Assembly (NCBI GenBank): GCA_001801405.1
Contig: MGXQ01000083.1
Location: forward strand, 1-20,506
Reading direction: 5' to 3'
DNA: 20,506 nt
From: Gammaproteobacteria bacterium RIFCSPHIGHO2_02_FULL_42_13
Lineage (GTDB): Bacteria; Pseudomonadota; Gammaproteobacteria; UBA12402
In this document: one piece after another, positions 7,234-13,851 of the stretch
Numbering within the stretch: position 1 is the stretch's first letter
Layout of the letters: each line of letters starts with the position of its first letter
The notes under the pieces: generated by a model
Told to the model about the DNA's origin: nothing
Database searches by the model: none
The model's input: only the letters and a program-made list of their open reading frames with translations
Program-made: the position numbers and the translations under genes

Positions 7234-8655
7234 TTATGTTTTAAAAGTAAGAAATCTCCGCTGCTTGCAGCGGAGACAAGGGCGCTGGGGAGTCCAGAGG
7301 GGAGCAATGCAATGCTCCCCTCTGGTCGCCGTCCGCGCGGGTTTCCCGCGCAGGCGAAATAAATTAAGGAAACAATCTCGGCCGCTTGCGGCCGAGTTGT
7401 TGAATAATGCAAAAATAATTTTGATATGACGATCCAATGCCCCGCGATTTTCAGCGACAACTTGACAAGCACGCTGACCATATTCTTCAGATAATTCTTC
7501 ATTTTCTAAAAATTTTATTACCTCGCAAGCTAACTCTTTTTCATTATTAATAATTGTGAGAGCCTCTGCTTTTTCCAATAATAATGCTGCTTGTGCAAAA
7601 TTAAATAAATGCGGGCCGGAAATAATCGGCAACGAAAATAACGCGGGCTCTAACAAATTATGTCCGCCTGTCGACACCAAACTGCCACCCACAAATACAA
7701 CATGCGCGATCGAATAGAACGACATCAATTCGCCCATGGTATCGACCAACAAAACCGCTTGATCTGTAAATTCATTTTTACTGCGCAAAGCGACCGGCAA
7801 TGCTTGTGCACGACATAATTTTGCAATATCCGATGCGCGCTCAGGATGACGCGGAACCAATATTAATAAACAATCTGTAAAACGCTCACGCACCCTTAAA
7901 AAAGCTTCTAAAATAGATTTTTCTTCGCCCGGATGCGTACTTGCCGCGACCCAAATCTTTTTGTTTATACCTAATTGCATACGCAAAATATCAGTGCTTT
8001 CCAATGCACTCGCTGGAATTTGCATATCAAATTTAATGCTGCCTGTGACATGAATTTTGTTTGACGATATGCCTAGGTGTTCAAAACGTTTTGCATCATC
8101 TTCCGTTTGCGCCGCAATCGCATCAAGCTGACGCAACATGATGCGCACTATTCTTGAAATACGCGCATAACGTTTAGCTGAACGCTCAGATAATCGCGCA
8201 TTGGCTAATAATATTTTGATTTTCGTCGCGTGACAATAATGCAACATATTCGGCCAGAGTTCTGTTTCAATTAAAATTAATAATCTCGGTTTAACTTTTT
8301 TTAAAAATCGCTGGACGACGTTTGGCAAATCATACGGAACATATACATGAAAAATGGTATCGCCTAATAATGCTTTTGCGCGCTCAGCACCCGTCGGCGT
8401 CATGTTGGTTAATGTAATCGGTACATTGGGATGACGCGCCTGTATTGCCCGAATTAACGGAACGGCGACAAGCGTTTCGCCAACAGAAACAGCGTGCACC
8501 CAAATGCCGTTCTGATATATTTCAGGACAATCAAAATAGCCGAAGCGTTCGCGCACGCGATGACGATAGCCAGGCACTTTGCGGGACTGCCACAAAAGAC
8601 GAACCAAAACAAATGGCACTAAAATGTAACAAAACAAGTTATATAGATAACGCAT
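7234..8655 (-). CDS. waaA: 3-deoxy-D-manno-octulosonic acid (Kdo) transferase, C terminus altered by a repeat element
   Basis: WaaA (KdtA) transfers Kdo from CMP-Kdo to lipid IVA, an essential step of lipopolysaccharide assembly at the inner face of the inner membrane. An N-terminal hydrophobic anchor (about 1-22) is followed by VHAVSVGET with the catalytic Glu60, TNMTPTGAERA, PYDLPNVVQRFL, IETELWPNML, AASTHPGEE, VPRHPER and the FVGGSLVSTGGHNLLEPA GT-B donor-site region. Native homology ends around residue 418 (VVAENRGALDRHIKIIFALF). The last roughly 55 residues come from the inserted four-hairpin repeat, giving 473 residues against the usual 420-425. The catalytic domains are complete, so the enzyme is probably active with a foreign tail. 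No good ribosome site is visible before the ATG. It heads a probable operon with the EamA and UbiA-like genes. Confidence 0.93.
   Translation of the reverse strand: MRYLYNLFCYILVPFVLVRLLWQSRKVPGYRHRVRERFGYFDCPEIYQNGIWVHAVSVGETLVAVPLIRAIQARHPNVPITLTNMTPTGAERAKALLGDTIFHVYVPYDLPNVVQRFLKKVKPRLLILIETELWPNMLHYCHATKIKILLANARLSERSAKRYARISRIVRIMLRQLDAIAAQTEDDAKRFEHLGISSNKIHVTGSIKFDMQIPASALESTDILRMQLGINKKIWVAASTHPGEEKSILEAFLRVRERFTDCLLILVPRHPERASDIAKLCRAQALPVALRSKNEFTDQAVLLVDTMGELMSFYSIAHVVFVGGSLVSTGGHNLLEPALFSLPIISGPHLFNFAQAALLLEKAEALTIINNEKELACEVIKFLENEELSEEYGQRACQVVAENRGALDRHIKIIFALFNNSAASGRDCFLNLFRLRGKPARTATRGEHCIAPLWTPQRPCLRCKQRRFLTFKT
7255..7396 (-). repeat. Four-hairpin palindromic element, copy 1 (3' end of waaA)
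   Basis: Read on the minus strand, four hairpins follow one another. H1 (7377-7396) is CTCGGCCGC-AA-GCGGCCGAG. H2 (7335-7351) is GCGCGGG-AAA-CCCGCGC. H3 (7294-7325) has 12-bp arms CCAGAGGGGAGC/GCTCCCCTCTGG. H4 (7255-7276) is TCTCCGCTGC-AA-GCAGCGGAGA. The stems are perfect. The element is translated as part of waaA, including RLRGKPARTATRGEH, and the stop codon lies about 20 bases beyond H4. Copy 3 at the right window edge is nearly identical from TTCAACAACTCGG onward. Confidence 0.9.
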
Positions 8656-8985
8656 AGCTCACTAAATACCATTTTTTCACCAAAACAACCAGTCCAACCT
8701 CTCAGCCAACCTCTCAGCAGCTCAGAGCTGCCGAAAACACCCACCTTAAATCCCTTGCCCTGACTGGCTCTCCCCAGCTCAGAGCTGCACGGATTACATG
8801 CCTTGAGATATAGATTACATTTTTGCTCTGAGCTGCTGTAAGACAGTCAGAGAGCGGTGTTGAAGGGATCTTCGACTCTGTGCTAAAGCACCGAACTCCG
8901 AGCTAAAGCACGCGTTGACCAAAATTAGAACCTAACCCTGGCTCGCAAAAGTGACAGATCTTCTAAATTCAGCTAACATGTCACG
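8656..8985. other. Gene-free spacer between waaA and rpe with many short repeats
   Basis: I see no gene in these 330 bases between two divergent genes. They hold a tandem 12-mer CCAACCTCTCAG (8694-8705, 8706-8717) and two copies of CAGCTCAGAGCTG (8718-8730, 8775-8787). The first copy also forms a perfect 14-bp inverted repeat, CAGCAGCTCAGAGC (8715-8728) with GCTCTGAGCTGCTG (8825-8838). GATTACAT occurs twice (8792, 8813), as does GCTAAAGCAC (8882, 8902). The region must contain both promoters. It could also be a decayed repeat element or encode a small structured RNA; I cannot decide. Confidence 0.5.
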
Positions 8986-9816
8986 ATGAAATACTTAATA
9001 TCTCCATCAATTCTATCCGCTAACATGGCAAAACTCGGCCAAGAGGTCGAAGATGTGCTCGCAGCCGGCGCAGATATGATTCATGTCGACGTGATGGATA
9101 ATCATTACGTACCCAACCTAACGATCGGCCCCTTTATTTGTGAAGCACTGCGCAAACATGGCATCAAAGCACCGCTCGATGTACATCTCATGATAGAACC
9201 CGTCGATGCCATCATCCCCGCTTTTGCTAAAGCTGGCGCGACCTGCATCACCTTTCATCCGGAAGCAACGCCTAATATTCAAAAAACAATTGAATTAATT
9301 AGAACCTATCACTGCCAAGTCGGCTTAGCGATCAACCCCGAAACTTCAATTGATTATATTGAGCCCGTTTTGGATCAACTCAATTTAATTTTAATGATGA
9401 CCGTCCATCCGGGTTTTGCTGGACAAAAATTTATTGCCGACGTGCTTCCAAAAATTAAAGCCGTGCGCGAATTAATTGATAATCAAAGTAGAAAGATTCA
9501 ATTATCAGTCGATGGCGGCATTAACACAGAAACAATCACGCAAGCCGCACAAGCCGGTGCCGATATGTTTGTTGCCGGTTCTGCGATTTTTGGACAGAAA
9601 ATAAAAATCCCCGCTGCAAGCAGACGGGGTATTTTTATTTCTTTTATTGATCGCCTGCGCGGCAAAGCCGCGCGAACGGCGACTCAAGGGGAGCGTTCGC
9701 CCGCTCCCCTTGAGAATCCCCAAGCGAAAAGTCCCACGCGGCAAGCCGCGGGGAAATCTTCACATTATAAAAAAATGATTGATGAGCTTAGAAATCAATT
9801 GAAACAAGATGATTAA
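8986..9816 (+). CDS. rpe: Ribulose-phosphate 3-epimerase with an in-frame repeat-encoded insertion
   Basis: Rpe interconverts ribulose 5-phosphate and xylulose 5-phosphate in the pentose phosphate pathway. The TIM-barrel protein shows ISPSILSAN at the start, metal ligands His33 and Asp35 (HVDVMD), His67 (DVHLM), the MTVHPGFAGQKF loop (about 138-149), Asp176 in SVDGGIN and the phosphate-binding VAGSAIFG (196-203). Family members are about 220-225 residues; this one is 276. The excess is a roughly 55-residue block (about 205-259) between GSAIFGQ and the final helix HYKKMIDELRNQL. It is encoded by the four-hairpin element and leaves the reading frame intact on both sides. All catalytic residues precede it, so activity is plausible with the block as a surface loop. 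There is no strong ribosome site. A DUF985 remnant overlaps the stop by 8 nt; rpiA lies convergent nearby. Confidence 0.94.
   Translation: MKYLISPSILSANMAKLGQEVEDVLAAGADMIHVDVMDNHYVPNLTIGPFICEALRKHGIKAPLDVHLMIEPVDAIIPAFAKAGATCITFHPEATPNIQKTIELIRTYHCQVGLAINPETSIDYIEPVLDQLNLILMMTVHPGFAGQKFIADVLPKIKAVRELIDNQSRKIQLSVDGGINTETITQAAQAGADMFVAGSAIFGQKIKIPAASRRGIFISFIDRLRGKAARTATQGERSPAPLENPQAKSPTRQAAGKSSHYKKMIDELRNQLKQDD
9603..9754 (+). repeat. Four-hairpin palindromic element, copy 2 (inside rpe)
   Basis: Same order of hairpins as in waaA with changed arms. H1 (9603-9636) has arms CCCCG/CGGGG enclosed by AAAAAT/ATTTTT. H2 (9657-9673) is GCGCGGC-AAA-GCCGCGC. H3 (9684-9713) has 12-bp arms TCAAGGGGAGCG/CGCTCCCCTTGA. 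H4 (9732-9754) is CGCGGC-AA-GCCGCG with outer TCCC/GGGA. Linkers such as GAACGGCGAC and the CCCCA after H3 are shared with copy 1. H1 with its T-run looks like a bidirectional terminator inside a coding region. Confidence 0.9.
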
Positions 9817-10117
9817 AGAATTAATCGATCGACTACAGCTACAAAAGCATCCCGAGGGCGGCTATTTTAAAGAACTCTATCGTTCTGCTGACAGCATAAA
9901 ACCGCCTGCGCGTTTTAATGCGGAAAAACGCTCTTGCGCCACGGGCATTTATTTTTTATTGGAAACGAGGAATAATCAAATCCGGCTGCAAGAGCTCTAT
10001 TGCAACCCACGCTACGAGCGCGGCCATTTGCGAACCCACACGTGGCACATCATATCGATGACATTTCTTAGGAACAACCAAATATACCGTTGTCTGATTT
10101 ACATCTGCTATATATGA
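9809..10117 (+). pseudogene. Truncated DUF985/cupin_5-family gene
   Basis: The first roughly 52 codons match the start of DUF985 (cupin_5) proteins: LIDRLQLQKHPEGGYFKELYRS and, after a spacer, CATGIYFLLET. A full protein of about 150-170 residues should continue with the cupin core (a W-H-F/Y motif and a V-P-x-G-x-W motif). Instead, homology stops near base 9970 and the frame runs through unrelated sequence to a stop at 10117. The start overlaps the end of rpe by 8 nt, so it was probably co-transcribed with it. I infer that an insertion or deletion replaced the 3' two-thirds; the 216-bp palindrome lies just beyond. The foreign stretch at about 9970-10173 is not recognised. Confidence 0.7.
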
Positions 10118-10173
10118 ATCGAAAAGCACATAATCATACATTGATTTCTCTTGCGTGAAATTAAAAACGTTGA

Positions 10174-10389
10174 CAACGCGAGTTTCGGATAAGCTTTGTC
10201 AAGACTGAAATTTTTAATGTCATGTTTAATGTTCGGGCGAAAATGCGCCAGATTTGGCCAGATGAGGCATTTATCGCAAAATAAGCGAAGATGTAGTTAT
10301 TCTACATTGAGCTTATTTTGCGATGAATAACGAAATATGGCCAAAAAATGGCGCATTTGCAGCCAAACGCTTATCCGGAACTCGCGTTG
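10174..10389. repeat. 216-bp imperfect palindrome (MITE-like or structured element)
   Basis: Nested paired arms span the element. CAACGCGAGTTTCGGATAAGC (10174-10194) pairs with 10369-10389 with one mismatch. AAATGCGCCA (10241-10250) pairs with 10349-10358, TTTGGCCA (10253-10260) with 10338-10345, TCGCAAAATAAGC (10274-10286) with 10311-10323, and ATGTAG (10291-10296) with 10302-10307. This is most of the roughly 340-base gene-free stretch before rpiA. No transposase is present. One arm end recurs at 3985-4000. Confidence 0.85.
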
Positions 10390-10456
10390 ACAAACGGCAT
10401 TGCTTCATCAAGCATCGCCATTTGAATAAGGATTCGTTTTGGTTTATTCATGAAAT

Positions 10457-11119
10457 TTATGCGTTGAAATATTTTTCAATACCACTCTCCGTTCCCAGCA
10501 ACAGCACATCCGCTCTGTTTTTTGCAAAGATGCCATTGGTCACGACACCGGCGATGTTGTTGATGGTTTCTTCTAATCTTAAAGGATCGAGGATTTCTAA
10601 TCCGTGGACATCTAAAATAATATTACCATAATCACTGACAAAGCCTTCGCGATAAATCGGTCGGCCGCCGAGCGCGACTAACTCGCGCGCCACATAACTC
10701 CTCGCCATTGGAATAACTTCAACCGCAACCGGAAATTGCCCCAACAAATCCACTTTTTTAGATTGATCGGCAATACAAATAAATTTCTTTGAAACAGAGG
10801 CAACAATCTTTTCGCCGGTCAAGGCGCCGCCGCCACCTTTGATCATTTGCAGATGCTCATTTATTTCATCTGCACCATCGACATAAATGGGGATATCATC
10901 AGCCGCATTTAAGGAAATCACATCAATACCGATTTTTTTTAATCGCTTTTCACTAGCAATGGAACTAACCACGGCACCCTTAATGGAATCTTTCAACGTC
11001 GCCAATGCGTCGATAAAATAATTAACCGTTGATCCAGTGCCAACACCAATAATGCTATTTTCAGGCACATACGCCAACGCAGCAACTGCCGCGATTTTTT
11101 TAAACCTATCTTGTGACAT
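10457..11119 (-). CDS. rpiA: Ribose-5-phosphate isomerase A
   Basis: A 220-residue protein, normal for RpiA, which interconverts ribose 5-phosphate and ribulose 5-phosphate. All signature blocks are present: IGVGTGSTVNYFID (about 24-37), SSIASEKR, the catalytic-region YVDGADEIN, the KGGGGALTGEKI loop, FICIADQSKKVD, and LGGRPIYREGFVSDYGNIILDVHGLEI near the C terminus. An AAGAGA ribosome site lies about eight bases before the ATG. It is convergent with rpe, which makes its other pentose-phosphate isomer partner, but they are separated by a pseudogene and a large palindrome and are not one operon. Confidence 0.96.
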   Translation of the reverse strand: MSQDRFKKIAAVAALAYVPENSIIGVGTGSTVNYFIDALATLKDSIKGAVVSSIASEKRLKKIGIDVISLNAADDIPIYVDGADEINEHLQMIKGGGGALTGEKIVASVSKKFICIADQSKKVDLLGQFPVAVEVIPMARSYVARELVALGGRPIYREGFVSDYGNIILDVHGLEILDPLRLEETINNIAGVVTNGIFAKNRADVLLLGTESGIEKYFNA

Positions 11120-11169
11120 GATGTATCTCTTAATTAAAAAAATGAGATCATCATCTTAGTATGACCAGA

Positions 11170-11190
11170 TCCCGCGGTCAAGCCACGGGA
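11170..11190. repeat. Short palindromic repeat between rpiA and the orphan gene
   Basis: TCCCGCGG and CCACGGGA pair around the loop TCAAG with one C-A mismatch, preceded by CCAGA and followed by TGACG. Sequences of this GATCCCGCGG..CGGGATGAC kind are dispersed in many proteobacteria. It sits 15 bases beyond the stop of the orphan gene and could end that transcript, although no T-run follows. Confidence 0.55.
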
Positions 11191-11205
11191 TGACGAAAAC
11201 AAAAC

Positions 11206-11766
11206 CTAAAAACTATAGTCCATGCCTGTATTCACTTCCATGACATCGGCATCGGTAATCACATCATCGGCTGTTTGCAATTTATCTCGCAATACTCCAT
11301 AGGTTTGCTCTAATTTCGCTTGATATGCTTTATTGGTCAAACCACTCACCACCGGCATATGCCGACCTAACACATGACATAAAGCATTCTCAAAACCGTC
11401 AACCGTTTCAACCTGCTGACGTGTCCAAGCGCGCGTGAGCGAACCACATAATTCAATCATGTCAGATATCGACATTTCTTGATTTAATATATGTTGTGTA
11501 CCTTGTCGACCAAACATGCCTGCGCTTTGTAAAGAACTATGTCGTGCCAGTTTATCTAACTTACCTGACAAGCCATCTAACGCCGCCGTCGTATTATATA
11601 AAATCATGAGGGGATCTTGAAAAGGACGTTCATTGGTTTTTTTATAAATTAATGAATCGAGCGTGTGCGCATTACCCAAGAAACTCGTCAGCAATTCTTC
11701 TAAAAAAACTTTTAACGCATCGACAAGTTTATTTTTCTCTTGATCTACTTCCATATACTCCGCCAT
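11206..11766 (-). CDS. Orphan mostly helical protein
   Basis: A 186-residue soluble protein that I do not recognise. It is predicted mostly helical, with an acidic-basic N terminus (EYMEVDQEKNKLVDALKVFLEELL), a central region containing LMILYNTTAALDGLSGKLDKLARH, and the C-terminal tail VITDADVMEVNTGMDYSF. There are two cysteines, no signal peptide and no membrane segment. A very strong ribosome site (AAGGAGGGTG) lies just before the ATG, so it is a real, well-translated gene. It follows hslU by 74 bases on the same strand, but no terminator or promoter is clear between them. A host-directed or lineage-specific role is possible; nothing in the sequence proves it. Confidence 0.75.
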   Translation of the reverse strand: MAEYMEVDQEKNKLVDALKVFLEELLTSFLGNAHTLDSLIYKKTNERPFQDPLMILYNTTAALDGLSGKLDKLARHSSLQSAGMFGRQGTQHILNQEMSISDMIELCGSLTRAWTRQQVETVDGFENALCHVLGRHMPVVSGLTNKAYQAKLEQTYGVLRDKLQTADDVITDADVMEVNTGMDYSF

Positions 11767-11840
11767 GTCACACCCTCCTTGATGATTGCTACAGTATCAA
11801 TTATTCTAATCTAACTTCTTGATTAATAGCAAGGTTATTT

Positions 11841-13214
11841 TTATAAAATATAGCGACTCAGATCATCGTCTTTCAGCAGCTCGTTTAGATGTCGGTTGAC
11901 ATATTGTCGATCAATGCTAATGTTTTTCTTTGCACAATCTGGTGCTTCAAAAGAAACCACTTCGAGCAATCTTTCCATCACAGTGTGCAAACGACGTGCA
12001 CCAATATTTTCCAAATGTTCATTCACCTGAAAAGCCACTTCGGCAATGCGACGAATACCTTCTGTGGTAAATTTTAGTTTTACGCCTTCCGTTAAAAGTA
12101 ACGCCGCATATTGTTCCGTCAACGATGCTTTTGTGTCAGTTAAAATTTTCACAAAATCATCTGCGGTTAACGCTTTTAATTCAACACGAATCGGCAAACG
12201 TCCTTGCAATTCAGGCACAAGATCAGAAGGTTTTGAAACATGAAACGCACCAGAAGCAATAAATAAAATATGATCGGTTTGCAACATGCCGTATTTTGTT
12301 GACACCGTACAACCTTCGATTAATGGCAACAAGTCACGCTGTACGCCTTCGCGCGAAATATCGGCGCCGCGCACATGACCTTCTGTGCTACGTGTAATTT
12401 TGTCAATCTCATCTAAAAATACTATGCCATGTTGCTCAACGCTATTGACCGCATCTAATTTCAATCGCTCATCATCAATTAATTTTGCCGCTTCTTCGTC
12501 TTCTAAAATTTTCATCGCATCTTTGATAAGCATTCGACGCGTTTTCTTTTTCACGCCCGATGATAAGCTTTGAAACAAACCACTTAATTGATTCGTCATT
12601 TCTTCCATGCCGGGCGGACCCATAATTTCAACGCCAACAGATGGCAAAGACAGTTGCACATCAATCTCGCGATCATCTAATTTTCCTTCACGCAATTGTT
12701 TGCGAAATTTGGCTTTTGTGTTTTCACCTTGCGTTTCTTTGGCCTCATTGGCCTCGATCATGTCATCCGATGCAGGCAACAAAATATCTAAAATTCTTTT
12801 TTCAGCGGCATCATGCGCCATAGATGCTGCCTTCGCTAACGCTTCTTCGCGTTTCATTTTAACAGCGGCATCCACTAAATCGCGAATAATCGATTCCACA
12901 TCGCGCCCCACATAACCCACTTCGGTAAATTTAGTCGCTTCGACTTTAATAAAAGGCGCCTTAACCAATTTTGCTAAACGGCGAGCAATTTCAGTTTTAC
13001 CGACGCCCGTGGGTCCAATCATGAGAATATTTTTGGGAGTAATTTCACCACGCAAGTCAACGGGCACTTGTTGACGACGCCAACGATTGCGCAACGCCAC
13101 GGCGACAGCACGTTTCGCATCATCTTGACCGACGATAAAACGATCGAGCTCGCTCACAATTTCTTTTGGCGTCATCACGGAAGGTGTAGTTATCTCAGCG
13201 GTAGCTGTTATCAT
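11841..13214 (-). CDS. hslU: ATP-dependent protease ATPase subunit HslU
   Basis: HslU is the AAA+ unfoldase that feeds substrates to the HslV peptidase. The 457-residue protein has Walker A GPTGVGKT (67-74), the pore loop GYVG (100-103), the intermediate I-domain (about 110-240) and Walker B FLDEID (266-271). It also has an arginine-finger/sensor region around GRLPIRVELK and the C-terminal LSRYIL, which docks into HslV. It is slightly longer than E. coli HslU (443) because of extra N-terminal residues before MTPKEIVSELD. The upstream ATG is preferred since AAGG lies six bases before it, while none precedes the inner MTPK codon. It is 18 bases after hslV, the conserved hslVU order. Confidence 0.97.
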   Translation of the reverse strand: MITATAEITTPSVMTPKEIVSELDRFIVGQDDAKRAVAVALRNRWRRQQVPVDLRGEITPKNILMIGPTGVGKTEIARRLAKLVKAPFIKVEATKFTEVGYVGRDVESIIRDLVDAAVKMKREEALAKAASMAHDAAEKRILDILLPASDDMIEANEAKETQGENTKAKFRKQLREGKLDDREIDVQLSLPSVGVEIMGPPGMEEMTNQLSGLFQSLSSGVKKKTRRMLIKDAMKILEDEEAAKLIDDERLKLDAVNSVEQHGIVFLDEIDKITRSTEGHVRGADISREGVQRDLLPLIEGCTVSTKYGMLQTDHILFIASGAFHVSKPSDLVPELQGRLPIRVELKALTADDFVKILTDTKASLTEQYAALLLTEGVKLKFTTEGIRRIAEVAFQVNEHLENIGARRLHTVMERLLEVVSFEAPDCAKKNISIDRQYVNRHLNELLKDDDLSRYIL

Positions 13215-13232
13215 AAAAAGCCTTATAAAAAA

Positions 13233-13781
13233 TTATTTTTTAGGAATCGTCAATTCTTCGATCACTAAATTCTGATTAGTGTAAATACAAATGTTGCTCG
13301 CGATCGTTAAACTTTTCTCAACAATCTGACGTGCATCTAATTTTGTGTTTTCAACGAGCGCTGTCGCGGCCGCTTGCGCAAATGAACCGCCAGAGCCAAT
13401 CGCAATTAAATTATTTTCTGGTTCAATGACGTCGCCATTGCCCGTAATAATTAATGAGCTATCAATATCGGCAACCGCCAGCAGCGCTTCTAATCGGCGC
13501 AACATGCGATCCGTGCGCCAATCTTTTGCGAGCTCAACAGCCGCACGCGCCAATTGACCATGATACATTTCAAGTTTTTGTTCAAAGCGCTCAAACAGCG
13601 TAAATGCATCTGCGGTGCCGCCGGCAAACCCGGCAATCACTTGGTCGTTGAACAAGCGTCGCACCTTGCGCGCATTGCTCTTCATGACCACATTGCCCAT
13701 CGTCACCTGACCATCACCACCGATGACCACTTTGTTATCGCGACGAACCGATAAAATTGTTGTACCTTTATATTGATCCAA
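13233..13781 (-). CDS. hslV: ATP-dependent protease peptidase subunit HslV, TTG start
   Basis: HslV is the proteasome-like threonine peptidase of the HslUV complex. The sequence GTTILSVRRDNKVVIGGDGQ places the catalytic Thr right after a short propeptide. NARKVRRLFNDQVIAGFAGG, ELAKDWRTDRMLRRLEALLAVAD and GNGDVIEPENNLIAIGSGG follow as in the family. I start it at TTG 13781 (DQYKGTT..), giving 182 residues. A ribosome site AGGAG lies seven bases upstream, and many gammaproteobacterial HslV proteins begin with a similar xQYxGTT. An ATG 36 bases further upstream (13817) would add 12 unusual residues and lacks a good ribosome site. It lies between ftsN and hslU on the same strand. Confidence 0.93.
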   Translation of the reverse strand: MDQYKGTTILSVRRDNKVVIGGDGQVTMGNVVMKSNARKVRRLFNDQVIAGFAGGTADAFTLFERFEQKLEMYHGQLARAAVELAKDWRTDRMLRRLEALLAVADIDSSLIITGNGDVIEPENNLIAIGSGGSFAQAAATALVENTKLDARQIVEKSLTIASNICIYTNQNLVIEELTIPKK

Positions 13782-13788
13782 AGAAAAG

Positions 13789-13793
13789 CTCCT
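13789..13793 (-). promoter_or_regulatory. Ribosome site deciding the hslV start
   Basis: AGGAG on the minus strand, seven bases before TTG 13779-13781. The spacing is optimal for this start and impossible for the upstream ATG at 13817. Confidence 0.75.
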
Positions 13794-13851
13794 GTTTAGC
13801 AATAAAATGAAAGACATCTCTCATATGGGGACGGCAGCCGCCTTTTCAAGG

